Source: Flavobacteriales bacterium (GTDB lineage Bacteria > Bacteroidota > Bacteroidia > Flavobacteriales > Flavobacteriaceae). From it: a DNA stretch of 64,000 bases. Where the stretch lies: positions 22,215 to 86,214 of the forward strand of contig JADHRQ010000002.1 in assembly GCA_016777325.1 (NCBI GenBank). The letters run 5' to 3'. Positions 19,531 to 29,682 of the stretch are shown piece after piece; within the stretch, counting starts at the first letter, position 1, and each line of letters begins with the position of its first letter. Below the pieces are notes generated by a model. The model searched no databases, was not told the origin of the DNA, and worked only from the letters and a program-made list of their open reading frames with translations. A program made the translations under genes and the position numbers.

Positions 19531-21263
19531 AAAAAACTTTCATATTATTTTTAGCTATTAATTCTTTTGTTTTATCTGCACAGGTAAATTTTGAGGCCTC
19601 TGTAAGCAAATCTAAACTAGCACTTAACGAAAGACTAAGAATAGATTTTGTAATGAATCAAAATGGAGATAATTTTTCTCCTCCAGAATTTGAAAATTTT
19701 CAAATAATAGGCGGCCCTAATCAATCAATAAAGACCTCATATGTTAATGGAGAAAGAAAGTTTTCGAAAACCTATTCTTATTTTTTGAAGCCCCTAAAAA
19801 AGGGAAAGTTGAGTATAAATCAGGCATCAATTGAAATAGATGGTGAGATATATAAATCACTCCAGATTGAGGTTTTAATTACAGACTCTGTAAAGCAGCC
19901 ATCTGACTCAACAACTCAATATTATAATGATGATGATATAGAATTGAGAGCATTAATTTCAAAAGGATCTCCATATTTAAATGAACCGATAACAGTAGTT
20001 TATAAGCTCTATTATAAAGCTCCAATAAATATTTCAGATGCGCGTGAAACAGAGACTCCAAAGTTTAAAGATTTTTGGAGTCAAACTATAAAAATTCCTC
20101 AATTGAAGGTTACAAGAGAAATATATAAAGGACAAAACTATAATGTTGTAGAATGGAGGAAAGTAGTTCTTTATCCTCAAAAAATAGGTGAATTAGAAAT
20201 TTCCCCACTTTCTTTAAATTTAGTTCTTGATGTCCCAACTGACAAAAGAGATTTCTTTGGTAATGTGATTTATGATCAAACTTCTCAAATAATTTCAACT
20301 GGTATGAGGAGAATTATCGTTAAAGATTTACCTCAAATAGGAAAACCTGCCAGTTTCTCTGGAGCAGTTGGAAATTTTGAGTTTGATATTATACTAAATA
20401 AAAATTCACTCAGAGCAACTGAATCTTTTCAGGCTGAACTTAAGGTAAAAGGTAATGGAAATCTAAAATTATTTGATTTACCGGATATTCTAGTTCCAAA
20501 TTCAATGGAACTATTTGAGCCTGAAAGAGAAGAGCTTATAAGCACTAATCTGTCTGGAATGAGTGGATCTGTTTCAAAATTTTTTACGGTTATTCCTAGA
20601 TTTCAAGGAAACTTTCCAATTGAGGAAGTTGAGTTTTCATACTTTGATCCTGATACAGAAAAGTATAAAGTTTTAAAATCTCCAAGACTTACAATTGATG
20701 TTTATGATGGTCCTGTGATAAGTAATACAAATAATAATAACTCAAATATAATTACGTCAAATGATTCATTTCGTTTTATTAAATTAAATGGAAATCTACG
20801 AGAAGTTAAAAATGATGTATTTTTTCAATCTCAATTTTTCTATGCATTAGCAACTACTCCATTTATTTTACTTCTTTCATTTTTATTATTTACTGCATAT
20901 AAAAGAAATAAAAAAGAATCTTCTTCTCAGCTAATTAGAATTGAGGAAAGAAAGATTCATAAAATGATTGATTCTGCAAAAGAATCAATAGGAGATAAAA
21001 TTTTGTTTTACGATAAAATTGAAAAAGCAATAATAAAGAGTTTAATAGTAAAGTTTTCAATTAGAATTGAAGCACTCAATAAAGAAAAAATTCAGCAAAT
21101 AGGACAAGAAAAAGGACTTACAAAAGATGACGTGCTTTTAATAATAAAATTAATTGAAAATTGTGAGAAAGCTAAGTACTCCAGATCCTCAGATAGCATA
21201 ATGAATAAAGATTTAGAAAGTGCAAAAAAAGTAATAAGCTCAATTTTAAAAGTTAAATCATGA
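19524..21263 (+). CDS. batD: BatD (oxygen tolerance) protein
   Basis: Signal peptide, VNFEASVSKSKLALNERLRIDFVMNQNGDNFSPPEFENFQIIGGPNQS, C-terminal TM; position in bat operon. Confidence 0.9.
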   Translation: MVKKTFILFLAINSFVLSAQVNFEASVSKSKLALNERLRIDFVMNQNGDNFSPPEFENFQIIGGPNQSIKTSYVNGERKFSKTYSYFLKPLKKGKLSINQASIEIDGEIYKSLQIEVLITDSVKQPSDSTTQYYNDDDIELRALISKGSPYLNEPITVVYKLYYKAPINISDARETETPKFKDFWSQTIKIPQLKVTREIYKGQNYNVVEWRKVVLYPQKIGELEISPLSLNLVLDVPTDKRDFFGNVIYDQTSQIISTGMRRIIVKDLPQIGKPASFSGAVGNFEFDIILNKNSLRATESFQAELKVKGNGNLKLFDLPDILVPNSMELFEPEREELISTNLSGMSGSVSKFFTVIPRFQGNFPIEEVEFSYFDPDTEKYKVLKSPRLTIDVYDGPVISNTNNNNSNIITSNDSFRFIKLNGNLREVKNDVFFQSQFFYALATTPFILLLSFLLFTAYKRNKKESSSQLIRIEERKIHKMIDSAKESIGDKILFYDKIEKAIIKSLIVKFSIRIEALNKEKIQQIGQEKGLTKDDVLLIIKLIENCEKAKYSRSSDSIMNKDLESAKKVISSILKVKS

Positions 21264-22000
21264 GGATAATTTTTTTCATTTTATTAATCTTTTCAAACAC
21301 TCAGAATGGTGATGACTTATTTAAGGAATCAAATGACTTGTATACTAATGGTGATTATCAAAATGCAGTTGAAGGTTATCTTGACATACTTAAATCTGGA
21401 TTTGAAAGTGCAGAGCTATACTTTAATATTGGAAACTCATTTTATAAATTAAATAATATTCCTGAAAGTAATTATTATTATGAAAAAGCAAAATCAATTT
21501 CTCCAAATGATGATGACATATTGACAAACTTATCATTTGCACAGAATCTTCGAATTGATAAGATAGAAACTCTGCCAGTAACTGATATCCAAAATCTAAA
21601 ACTCTCAATTTTAGATTTGCTATCGGAGAAAGGATGGTCATTCATGCTTATTATTTTAATCTGGATGACGTGTTTTGCTTTTATTTTATATATTTTTTCA
21701 AATGATTCAAAATTTAAAAGATCATTCTTCAGTATTTCTCTTCTGTTTCTAATTTTATCATCGTTTACCCTATTTGTAAACATTGAAAAGAAAAAAAATA
21801 GTGAAATAAAATATGCTATTATATATGATAAAGAAATTGAAGTATGGTCTGAGCCAAATAATATTTCTGAATTAAAATTTTTACTTCATGAAGGGACAAA
21901 GGTTAAACAGATAGATGTTATCGAAGATTGGATAAATATTCAGCTTGAAAATGGAACAATTGGCTGGATTCAGTCATCTAGTTTAAGAATTTTAGATTAA
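21260..22000 (+). CDS. batE: BatE: TPR plus SH3-like protein
   Basis: TPR (SAELYFNIGNSFYKLNNIPESNYYYEKA), two TM, C-terminal SH3 (LHEGTKVKQIDVIEDWINIQLENGTIGWIQSSSLRIL). Confidence 0.88.
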   Translation: MRIIFFILLIFSNTQNGDDLFKESNDLYTNGDYQNAVEGYLDILKSGFESAELYFNIGNSFYKLNNIPESNYYYEKAKSISPNDDDILTNLSFAQNLRIDKIETLPVTDIQNLKLSILDLLSEKGWSFMLIILIWMTCFAFILYIFSNDSKFKRSFFSISLLFLILSSFTLFVNIEKKKNSEIKYAIIYDKEIEVWSEPNNISELKFLLHEGTKVKQIDVIEDWINIQLENGTIGWIQSSSLRILD

Positions 22001-22489
22001 GTTTTTCTGATATACTTCTTTACTAATCTCAAAAGAGTCAAAAAGAATTTCAGCTAGTATATGTAGATTGATCATTAATGATGATTCGCTGATTATTGAA
22101 ACTGATAAAAGATTTAAAGAAAATACAACTTTAGTTATTATTAATAGAATTAAAAGCAGCTTAAGTCCGCCAAAAAGTCCTCCTAATAAACTATTTAATA
22201 GACCTAAATAGACAATTTTTGCTAGTTTGGTAAATCCTTTGGCAAAAAAAATAATTAGAGAATAACTTACAATAAAGACAGTTATAAAAGATATTGAATT
22301 AACAATGTTTACATTTAGATCTATAAATTTTATTACTTGCTGTGAAAGAAGATTATCAATATTACCAGAAATAACAAAAGATATAAAAATTCCAAAAAAA
22401 CTTGATATTTCAATAATTAAACCTTTAGAGTAACCTCTAATAATTCCAAAGCCTATTATCGCAATTATTCCTAAATCAATTAAATTCAT
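21992..22489 (-). CDS. CvpA family membrane protein
   Basis: MNLIDLGIIAIIGFGIIRGYSKGLIIEISSFFGIFISF; the longer track ORF to 22672 overlaps pheS, ATG ending at 22489 preferred. Confidence 0.85.
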   Translation of the reverse strand: MNLIDLGIIAIIGFGIIRGYSKGLIIEISSFFGIFISFVISGNIDNLLSQQVIKFIDLNVNIVNSISFITVFIVSYSLIIFFAKGFTKLAKIVYLGLLNSLLGGLFGGLKLLLILLIITKVVFSLNLLSVSIISESSLMINLHILAEILFDSFEISKEVYQKNLI

Positions 22490-22500
22490 AAAACTTAATT

Positions 22501-22508
22501 TATATTTG
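22501..22508 (+). promoter_or_regulatory. Candidate -7 promoter element TATATTTG upstream of pheS
   Basis: TAnnTTTG match 52 bp before the pheS ATG. Confidence 0.45.
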
Positions 22509-22559
22509 CAATATACAGAAGGATAATCACAGACTTTTAATTTTATTAAAAAAATTAAG

Positions 22560-23564
22560 ATGATAAAAAAACTAGAAGGGTATATTGCGGATTTAAATAA
22601 ATTTGATTCTAAAGATATTAATGAGATAGAATCACTGAAAATTAAGTTTCTTGGAAGAAAGGGTATAATCAATGAACTGTTTTCAGATTTTAAAAATGTA
22701 CCATCTAATCAAAAAAAAGAATTTGGTCAAAAAATTAATGAATTAAAAATTCTGGCACAAAAAAAATATGATTACTTAAAATCAAAAACTAAAAAATCTA
22801 GTAATACAATTTTAGAAGATTTTACAAAACCTGGATTTCCAATATCATCAGGCTCACTCCATCCTATAACTTTAATTAAAAATAGAATTATTGATATATT
22901 TTCAAAAGTAGGGTTTGAGCTTTCTGAAGGTCCCGAAATTGAAGATGATTGGCATAATTTTACAGCTTTAAATTTACCTCAGCATCATCCTGCTAGAGAT
23001 ATGCAAGACACTTTTTTTATTCAACAAAACCCAGATATTCTGTTAAGAACTCATACTTCTTCAGTTCAGGTTAGGTATCTTGAAGATAATCAACCTCCAT
23101 TAAAAATAATCTCACCAGGTAGAGTTTATAGAAATGAAGCTATTTCATCGAGATCTCATTGCATTTTTCATCAAGTCGAAGGAATTTATGTTGATGAAAA
23201 TGTTTCATTTTCAGATTTAAAACAAATGATACTTTATTTTACAAAATCAATGTTTGGTAAATCTAAATTAAGATTTAGACCGTCATTTTTTCCTTTTACT
23301 GAGCCAAGTGCTGAAGTAGATGTTTATTGGGGTTTGGAGACAGAAACCGACTACAGAATAACAAAAGGAACTGGGTGGTTGGAAATTATGGGGTGTGGCA
23401 TGGTAGATCCAAATGTATTGGAAAACTGTAATATTGACTCAGAAAAATATACTGGTTATGCGTTTGGATTAGGTATTGAAAGAATAGCTATGCTCATTTA
23501 TCAAATCCCAGATATTAGACTCTTTTTTGAAAACGATGTAAGATTTCTAAATCAGTTTAAATAA
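22560..23564 (+). CDS. pheS: Phenylalanyl-tRNA synthetase alpha subunit
   Basis: FLGRKGIINELF, EDDWHNFTALNLPQHHPARDMQDTF, GLGIERIAMLIYQIPDIRLFFENDVRFL. Confidence 0.96.
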   Translation: MIKKLEGYIADLNKFDSKDINEIESLKIKFLGRKGIINELFSDFKNVPSNQKKEFGQKINELKILAQKKYDYLKSKTKKSSNTILEDFTKPGFPISSGSLHPITLIKNRIIDIFSKVGFELSEGPEIEDDWHNFTALNLPQHHPARDMQDTFFIQQNPDILLRTHTSSVQVRYLEDNQPPLKIISPGRVYRNEAISSRSHCIFHQVEGIYVDENVSFSDLKQMILYFTKSMFGKSKLRFRPSFFPFTEPSAEVDVYWGLETETDYRITKGTGWLEIMGCGMVDPNVLENCNIDSEKYTGYAFGLGIERIAMLIYQIPDIRLFFENDVRFLNQFK

Positions 23565-23570
23565 ACTTCT

Positions 23571-25109
23571 CTAGCCTATATCAAATTTTATACCCTGAGC
23601 CAATGGAAGTTCAGAAGAGTAGTTTATAGTATTAGTTTGTCTTCTCATGTATACTTTCCATGCGTCAGATCCACTTTCTCTTCCTCCTCCTGTATCTTTT
23701 TCTCCTCCAAATGCACCTCCAATTTCAGCTCCAGATGTTCCAATATTAACATTAGCAATTCCACAATCACTTCCCCAATGAGATAGGAATGTCTCAGCTT
23801 CTTTTAAATTGTTAGTCATTATTGCTGAAGAAAGCCCCTGATCAACTTCATTTTGAATTTCTATTGCATTTTGAATGTCTCCAGAATATTTTATCAAGTA
23901 TAAAATTGGTGCAAATGTTTCTTGATGAACTATTTTAAGAGAATGATCTACTTCAGCAATAGCAGGTTTTACATAACAACCACTTTTATATTTTTCACCG
24001 GAAAGTACTTCTCCTTCAACTAACCAAATACCACCTTGATCATTTACCTGAGATATTGCATTTTTATATGATTCAACTGCCATTTTATCTATAAGTGGTC
24101 CAACGTGATTTTTAGAGTCAAGAGGATCTCCAATTTTAATTTGATTATAAGCTTTAATTAATGAGTCTTTAACTTTATCGTATACTTTTTCATGAACAAT
24201 AAGTCTTCTTGTCGAGGTACATCTTTGACCACAAGTACCAACTGCTCCAAAAACAGTACCCATCATTGTCATTTTTAAATCAGCATCAGGTGTAACTATT
24301 ATAGCATTGTTACCTCCAAGCTCAAGTAAAGTTTTACCTAATCTTGCTCCAACTTTTTCAGAAACAATTTTACCCATCCTAGTTGACCCTGTTGCAGATA
24401 AAAGAGGTATTTCTTTACTTTGAGATAACATTTCACCAATTTTATAATCACCATTTATCAAACATGAAACCCCTTCAGGAATATTATTCTCTTTAAGTAC
24501 TTCACCAATAATTTTTTGACATATAATACTACATAATGGAGTTTTTTCACTTGGTTTCCAAATGGCAACATTTCCACAAACCCAAGCAAGTGCAACATTC
24601 CAACTCCAAACAGCGACAGGAAAATTAAATGCAGAAATTATACCAACAATTCCTATAGGATGATATTGTTCATACATTCTATGAGTTGGTCTTTCTGAGT
24701 GCATTGTGAAACCATGAAGCTGTCTAGATAAACCAACTGCAAAGTCACATATATCAATCATTTCCTGAACTTCTCCAAGACCTTCTTGATATGATTTACC
24801 CATTTCGTAAGACACAAGTGTTCCAAGTAATTCTTTTTCTTCTCTAAGTTTATTTCCAAGCTGACGAACTAATTCTCCCCTTTTAGGTGCAGGAATTTTT
24901 TTAAATTCTTTAAATGCCTTTTTAGAAACTTCAATAATATGATCGAAATCTTTTTTCGAACCGGAAGTTATTTCTCCAATTAATTTTCCATCAACTGGCG
25001 AAAAACTTTGAATTGTATCCCCAGAACTAAACCACTCAGAACCAGAAGAACATCCATGACTTAATTTATTAAGTCCATATTTATTAAATAATTTATCTAA
25101 TTTTTCCAT
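23571..25109 (-). CDS. Aldehyde dehydrogenase, ALDH7 (aminoadipate semialdehyde/piperideine-6-carboxylate dehydrogenase)-like
   Basis: LLELGGNNAIIV, GTCGQRCTSTRRL, NVNIGTSGAEIGGAFGGEKDTGGGRESGSDAWKVYMRRQTNTINYS. Confidence 0.92.
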   Translation of the reverse strand: MEKLDKLFNKYGLNKLSHGCSSGSEWFSSGDTIQSFSPVDGKLIGEITSGSKKDFDHIIEVSKKAFKEFKKIPAPKRGELVRQLGNKLREEKELLGTLVSYEMGKSYQEGLGEVQEMIDICDFAVGLSRQLHGFTMHSERPTHRMYEQYHPIGIVGIISAFNFPVAVWSWNVALAWVCGNVAIWKPSEKTPLCSIICQKIIGEVLKENNIPEGVSCLINGDYKIGEMLSQSKEIPLLSATGSTRMGKIVSEKVGARLGKTLLELGGNNAIIVTPDADLKMTMMGTVFGAVGTCGQRCTSTRRLIVHEKVYDKVKDSLIKAYNQIKIGDPLDSKNHVGPLIDKMAVESYKNAISQVNDQGGIWLVEGEVLSGEKYKSGCYVKPAIAEVDHSLKIVHQETFAPILYLIKYSGDIQNAIEIQNEVDQGLSSAIMTNNLKEAETFLSHWGSDCGIANVNIGTSGAEIGGAFGGEKDTGGGRESGSDAWKVYMRRQTNTINYSSELPLAQGIKFDIG

Positions 25110-25111
25110 AT

Positions 25112-26542
25112 CTAAATTTTTGAAACCCTAACCGTGTTTACCATTCCTTTATCATGAATAGGCATAGAAGTTAAATTAATTACCTTGTCATCTTTTTGAA
25201 GGTAGTTATGATTAAATGCTATGTCGTTAATTTCCTCAACAGTTTTATCAGTGCTTTCATTACCATCATAATAAAATGCCTTTACGCCCCATAAAAGATT
25301 AAGTTGAGTTAAAATTCTTTTGTTAGATGTGAAAACTAAAACATGTGTTTTTGGTCTCCAAGATGAAATCTGATAAGCTGTATAACCACTATTAGTTAGA
25401 GTGCTAATTGCTTTAGCATTTGTATCATTTGCAATTTTAGCTGCATAATAACAAATTGATTTAGTTATAAATCTCTCAGAGTTATAATCTGTTGGATGCT
25501 TGTGTTTTAATGAAATTAAGCTTGAATTTTCAACCTTACCAATTATTTTTGAAATTGTTTGAACAACCTCTACAGGATACTTACCAACAGAAGTCTCACC
25601 AGATAGCATTACAGCATCTGCACCATCCATTACTGAGTTAGCTACATCATTAACTTCAGCTCTGTTTGGATTCATACTCTCCATCATACTCTCCATCATT
25701 TGGGTCGCAATTATAACGGGAATTCTAGCCTTCTTTGCTTTATATACAAGCTTTTTTTGTATTAGTGGAACTTCAGCAGCATCTATTTCAACCCCTAGGT
25801 CTCCTCTTGCAACCATTATTCCACTTGCATGCTTCATAATTTCATCTATATTTTTAACCCCTTCAGGTTTTTCAATTTTTGCAATTACAGGAATTCTATG
25901 GTCAGTATTTTTTTCTATTATTTTTATAAGAGATTTTACATCAGAATCATGTCTTACAAATGAAAGAGCAATCCAGTCAACATTTTGCTTAGCCGAAAAT
26001 ATAGCATCTTTTATATCTTTGTCTGTAAGAGCAGGTTGTGAAATATTAGTATTCGGTAAATTAAATCCTTTGTTTGAAGAAATTTCACCTCCCTGAATCA
26101 CTTCAGTTTTTATCTGATCTTTTTTATTTGTATCAATTACCTTTAGAATTATCTTTCCATCATCAATCAAAATTTTTTCTCCTTCTGTTATATCTTTTGG
26201 GAGGCTTTCGTAGTTAATAAATATCAATTTATCATCTCCAACAAATTCTTTCCCTGTCTTAATTTTTAATTCAGAACCAACATCAAGACTAGTTCCTTCA
26301 ATTATCTCTCCAATTCTAAGTTTTGGTCCTTGAAGATCAGCAAGAATGGAAGTATTAGTATTTAATTCAGAATTTATTTTTCTTATTTCTTTAATTAAAA
26401 TCTCTGCTTCCTCATGACTAGAATGAGAGAAATTAATCCTCAGAACATCTACTCCTTCTTTTATAATTTTTTTTATAACATCAGTACTTGAAGTCGCTGG
26501 ACCTAGTGTAGCAATTATCTTTGTTTTTTTTATTTTTTTCAT
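25112..26542 (-). CDS. pyk: Pyruvate kinase
   Basis: KIIATLGPATSS, DLQGPKLRIGEI, IAKIEKPEGVKNIDEI, MVARGDLGVEI, VMLSGETSVGKYPVEVV. Confidence 0.96.
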   Translation of the reverse strand: MKKIKKTKIIATLGPATSSTDVIKKIIKEGVDVLRINFSHSSHEEAEILIKEIRKINSELNTNTSILADLQGPKLRIGEIIEGTSLDVGSELKIKTGKEFVGDDKLIFINYESLPKDITEGEKILIDDGKIILKVIDTNKKDQIKTEVIQGGEISSNKGFNLPNTNISQPALTDKDIKDAIFSAKQNVDWIALSFVRHDSDVKSLIKIIEKNTDHRIPVIAKIEKPEGVKNIDEIMKHASGIMVARGDLGVEIDAAEVPLIQKKLVYKAKKARIPVIIATQMMESMMESMNPNRAEVNDVANSVMDGADAVMLSGETSVGKYPVEVVQTISKIIGKVENSSLISLKHKHPTDYNSERFITKSICYYAAKIANDTNAKAISTLTNSGYTAYQISSWRPKTHVLVFTSNKRILTQLNLLWGVKAFYYDGNESTDKTVEEINDIAFNHNYLQKDDKVINLTSMPIHDKGMVNTVRVSKI

Positions 26543-27009
26543 ATATCAAGGTTAAAATTTTCTGAAAGTTCATTGCTTGGAATCTTGTAAACAAGCGAGA
26601 CATTTGAGATTTTTGATATTTTTTCAATCAAATTAGATGTTGAAAAGTAACAGCTCTGTTTAATAAAAAAATCAACTTCTTTATGAGATTCTATCAAAGA
26701 TAACTCTTTTGTATTTGCGAAACTAAAAAGCGAATCTGTTAGTTCTGATTCTTGAATTTCCATATTAAATTTGTTTTGAAAAAGTTTAAAATCAATCCCT
26801 TTTTCTTTGTTTTTCCAACTATAATAAAGAATGTTAGAAATATCTTCAAATTTTAAATCAATGTTTGATCTAATAAAATTTGAATAGCAATATTTATTAA
26901 TCTGAAATGCTAATGAGAAAATTTTTAGATTTGAATGTATGGCAATAATCTTAAATTTCTCTTGAATATTTGAATCTAATTTTAATACTTTTTTGATGTT
27001 AAAGAGAAT
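26539..27009 (-). CDS. IPExxxVDY family protein, apparent non-canonical (ATT) start
   Basis: Frame extends past the track ORF (26539..26763): ILFNIKKVLKLDSNIQEKFKIIAIHSNLKIFSLAFQINKYCYSNFIRSNIDLKF...; no ATG/GTG/TTG between upstream TAA (27010-27012) and the internal ATG at 26763. Confidence 0.7.
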   Translation of the reverse strand: MLFNIKKVLKLDSNIQEKFKIIAIHSNLKIFSLAFQINKYCYSNFIRSNIDLKFEDISNILYYSWKNKEKGIDFKLFQNKFNMEIQESELTDSLFSFANTKELSLIESHKEVDFFIKQSCYFSTSNLIEKISKISNVSLVYKIPSNELSENFNLDI

Positions 27010-27014
27010 TTAGA

Positions 27015-28265
27015 CTAGTCGAACTTTTTGAATATTACACATGCGTTATGTCCTCCAAATCCAAATGTGTTTGACATAGCTATATTTACAGATCTTTTTT
27101 GAGGTGACGAAAACGTAAAGTTTAAATTAGAATCAATACTATCATCGTCATTAAAATGATTAATGGTAGGGGGTATAATACCATGCTTAATTGACAAAAT
27201 ACATGAAATCGCTTCTACTGCACCAGCAGCACCAAGAAGATGTCCAGTCATAGATTTTGTAGAGTTAATGTTTAGTTTGTATGCATCATCTTGAAAAACT
27301 TCTTTAACAGCTTTGCTTTCTGCAACATCACCAAGGGGTGTTGAAGTTCCATGCATATTAATTAGGTCAACTTCACTGGTTTTAACATTTGCATCATCTA
27401 AACAGTTTTTCATGACTTTTATAGCACCTCTTCCTTCTGGGTGTGGTGCAGTCATGTGATAAGCATCACAAGATAAACCTCCACCTATAAGTTCAGCATA
27501 AATTTTTGCCCCTCTATTTACTGCATGTTCATATTCTTCAAGTATTAACGAACCTGCTCCTTCACCTAAAACAAAACCATCTCTATCTCTATCAAATGGT
27601 CTTGATGCACTTGAGGGTTCATCATTTCTAGTAGATAATGCATGCATAGCGTTAAAACCTCCGACACCTGCAATAGTAACTGGAGCTTCTGAGCCACCTG
27701 CTACAATAACATCAGCATGCCCAACTCTGATATATGTCAGGGCATCAATTAAAGCATTTGAAGAGGAAGCGCAAGCTGAAACTGTTGCATAGTTAGGACC
27801 CTGAAAGCCATACTTCATAGCTATCAATCCTGGAGCTATGTCTGGTATCATTTTAGGAATCATAAATGGATTAAACCTAGGAGTGCCATTACCCTCTGAA
27901 TAATTTAAGACTTCATTTTGAAAAGTTTCTAATCCACCAATTCCAGATCCCCAGATTACTCCAATTCTATCATAATTTGGACTTGACTCTATTAGTCTTG
28001 AGTCTTTAATAGATTCTGAAGCAGCTACAATTCCATATTGAGTAAAACGATCATATCTTCTGTATTCTTTTTTTTCAAAATGATCTGCAGGGTCAAATCC
28101 TTTTAATTCACAGGCAAATCTAGTCTTGAATTCTGATGCATCAAAATGAGTTATATCAGCACATCCACTTGTTCCACTGATTAATCCATTCCAATATGAA
28201 TTCAGATCGTTACCAATTGGAGTTAAAGCTCCCATTCCAGTAACTACAACTCTTCTAGATGTCAT
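27015..28265 (-). CDS. fabF: Beta-ketoacyl-ACP synthase II
   Basis: RRVVVTGMGALTPIGND, VSACASSSNA, NMHGTSTPLGD, STKSMTGHLLGAAGAVEAI, NTFGFGGHNACVIFKKF. Confidence 0.96.
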   Translation of the reverse strand: MTSRRVVVTGMGALTPIGNDLNSYWNGLISGTSGCADITHFDASEFKTRFACELKGFDPADHFEKKEYRRYDRFTQYGIVAASESIKDSRLIESSPNYDRIGVIWGSGIGGLETFQNEVLNYSEGNGTPRFNPFMIPKMIPDIAPGLIAMKYGFQGPNYATVSACASSSNALIDALTYIRVGHADVIVAGGSEAPVTIAGVGGFNAMHALSTRNDEPSSASRPFDRDRDGFVLGEGAGSLILEEYEHAVNRGAKIYAELIGGGLSCDAYHMTAPHPEGRGAIKVMKNCLDDANVKTSEVDLINMHGTSTPLGDVAESKAVKEVFQDDAYKLNINSTKSMTGHLLGAAGAVEAISCILSIKHGIIPPTINHFNDDDSIDSNLNFTFSSPQKRSVNIAMSNTFGFGGHNACVIFKKFD

Positions 28266-28277
28266 TAAGTTAGATTT

Positions 28278-28511
28278 TTATTTTGCTTTTTCAATAAACT
28301 CAATTGCCTGACCTACAGAAACAATGTTTTCTGCTTGATCATCAGGTATTTGGATATCGAATTCTTTTTCAAATTCCATAATAAGCTCTACAGTATCTAA
28401 AGAGTCAGCCCCTAGGTCATTTGTAAAACTAGCTTCAGGAACTACTTCGTTCTCATCAACTCCTAGTTTATCTACTATTATTGCTTTTACTCTTGAAGAA
28501 ATATCTGACAT
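28278..28511 (-). CDS. acpP: Acyl carrier protein
   Basis: [48 protein letters not shown] (DSL phosphopantetheine site); trimmed to MSD start. Confidence 0.95.
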   Translation of the reverse strand: MSDISSRVKAIIVDKLGVDENEVVPEASFTNDLGADSLDTVELIMEFEKEFDIQIPDDQAENIVSVGQAIEFIEKAK

Positions 28512-28644
28512 AATATATTTATTTATGAGTTCAGTTGACAAAATTAAAAAACTTTTATCAATACTCGAGTTTAAATCGAAATTATACCTTTATTTGTTAA
28601 ATAAAAAAGTTTTTTTCAAATATATTGAAGCATCATCTCTATTT

Positions 28645-29202
28645 ATGAAAAAAAAAATTGTCATTTTTATTTCAGGTAAAGGCTCAAATGCTCTAAACAT
28701 TATAAATTATTTTAGTGAAACTGAAGACATAAAGGTTTCACATGTCTATTCTAATAATAAAACTTCAGCTTTTCTTAAACATAAATTTAATCCTAAAGTC
28801 AATATCCAAATTTTTGAAAACAACGATTTAAAAACTAAAATTTTTGAAGAGTTAAAGCAGATAAAACCAGATTTAATTGTTCTTGCAGGTTTTTTAAAAA
28901 AGATTCCACTATCATATATTGAATATTTTGAGAATAGGATTATTAATATTCACCCATCTCTTCTTCCAAGTTATGGAGGTAAAGGAATGTATGGGGCAAT
29001 AATTCATGATAAAGTAATGGAGAACAATGAAAAAGAAACTGGAATTACAATACACTATGTTTCTGAGCATTATGATTCAGGCCAAATAATATTTCAAAAG
29101 AAAATAAGTATAGAAGATTTTGATACAGCTAAAACTATTGAAGAAAAAATTCATAAGTTGGAATATGAATATTACCCAAAAATTATTGAAACTGTTATAT
29201 AA
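28645..29202 (+). CDS. purN: Phosphoribosylglycinamide formyltransferase
   Basis: KKIVIFISGKGSNALNII, IHPSLLPSYGGKGMYG, GITIHYVSEHYDSGQIIFQ; start trimmed from track ORF 28525. Confidence 0.93.
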   Translation: MKKKIVIFISGKGSNALNIINYFSETEDIKVSHVYSNNKTSAFLKHKFNPKVNIQIFENNDLKTKIFEELKQIKPDLIVLAGFLKKIPLSYIEYFENRIINIHPSLLPSYGGKGMYGAIIHDKVMENNEKETGITIHYVSEHYDSGQIIFQKKISIEDFDTAKTIEEKIHKLEYEYYPKIIETVI

Positions 29203-29207
29203 AATAA

Positions 29208-29678
29208 ATGAGCAGATTAATTAAAATATATACAGATGGCTCATCAATAGGAAATCCTGGACCAGGAGGCTATGGCATAGTAATGTTAAGTGATAATGAA
29301 GATTATAAAAAAGAGTTTAGTCAAGGCTTTAATCTAACAACCAATAATAGAATGGAGCTACTCGCTGTAATTGTAGCCTTAGAAAAAATTAAAATTAAGA
29401 ATTCGAAAGTTAAAGTTTATACTGATTCCAAGTATGTGTCTGATGCAGTAGAAAAAGGGTGGCTCTTTAATTGGGTAAAAAAAGATTTTAAAAATAAAAA
29501 AAATCCAGATTTATGGAGAAGATTCCTCAGAATTTACAATGATCATGAAGTTAAATTCCAATGGGTAAAAGGACATAATAATGATTTTTATAATGAAAGA
29601 TGTGATTTTTTAGCTAATCTTGCAACTAAGAATTCAAACCTTAAAGAAGACAAAGGGTATACAACTAACTTAACTTAA
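29208..29678 (+). CDS. rnhA: Ribonuclease HI
   Basis: IYTDGSSIGNPGPGGYGIV, NRMELLAVI, VYTDSKYV, WVKGHNNDFYNERCDFLA. Confidence 0.95.
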   Translation: MSRLIKIYTDGSSIGNPGPGGYGIVMLSDNEDYKKEFSQGFNLTTNNRMELLAVIVALEKIKIKNSKVKVYTDSKYVSDAVEKGWLFNWVKKDFKNKKNPDLWRRFLRIYNDHEVKFQWVKGHNNDFYNERCDFLANLATKNSNLKEDKGYTTNLT

Positions 29679-29682
29679 ATAA

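Noticed and set aside
22490-22672. N-terminal extension of the CvpA ORF (MIIPFLPRNLIFSDSI...)
   Set aside because: Overlaps pheS on the opposite strand; the CvpA family start MNLIDLGIIAIIGFG fits an ATG ending at 22489.
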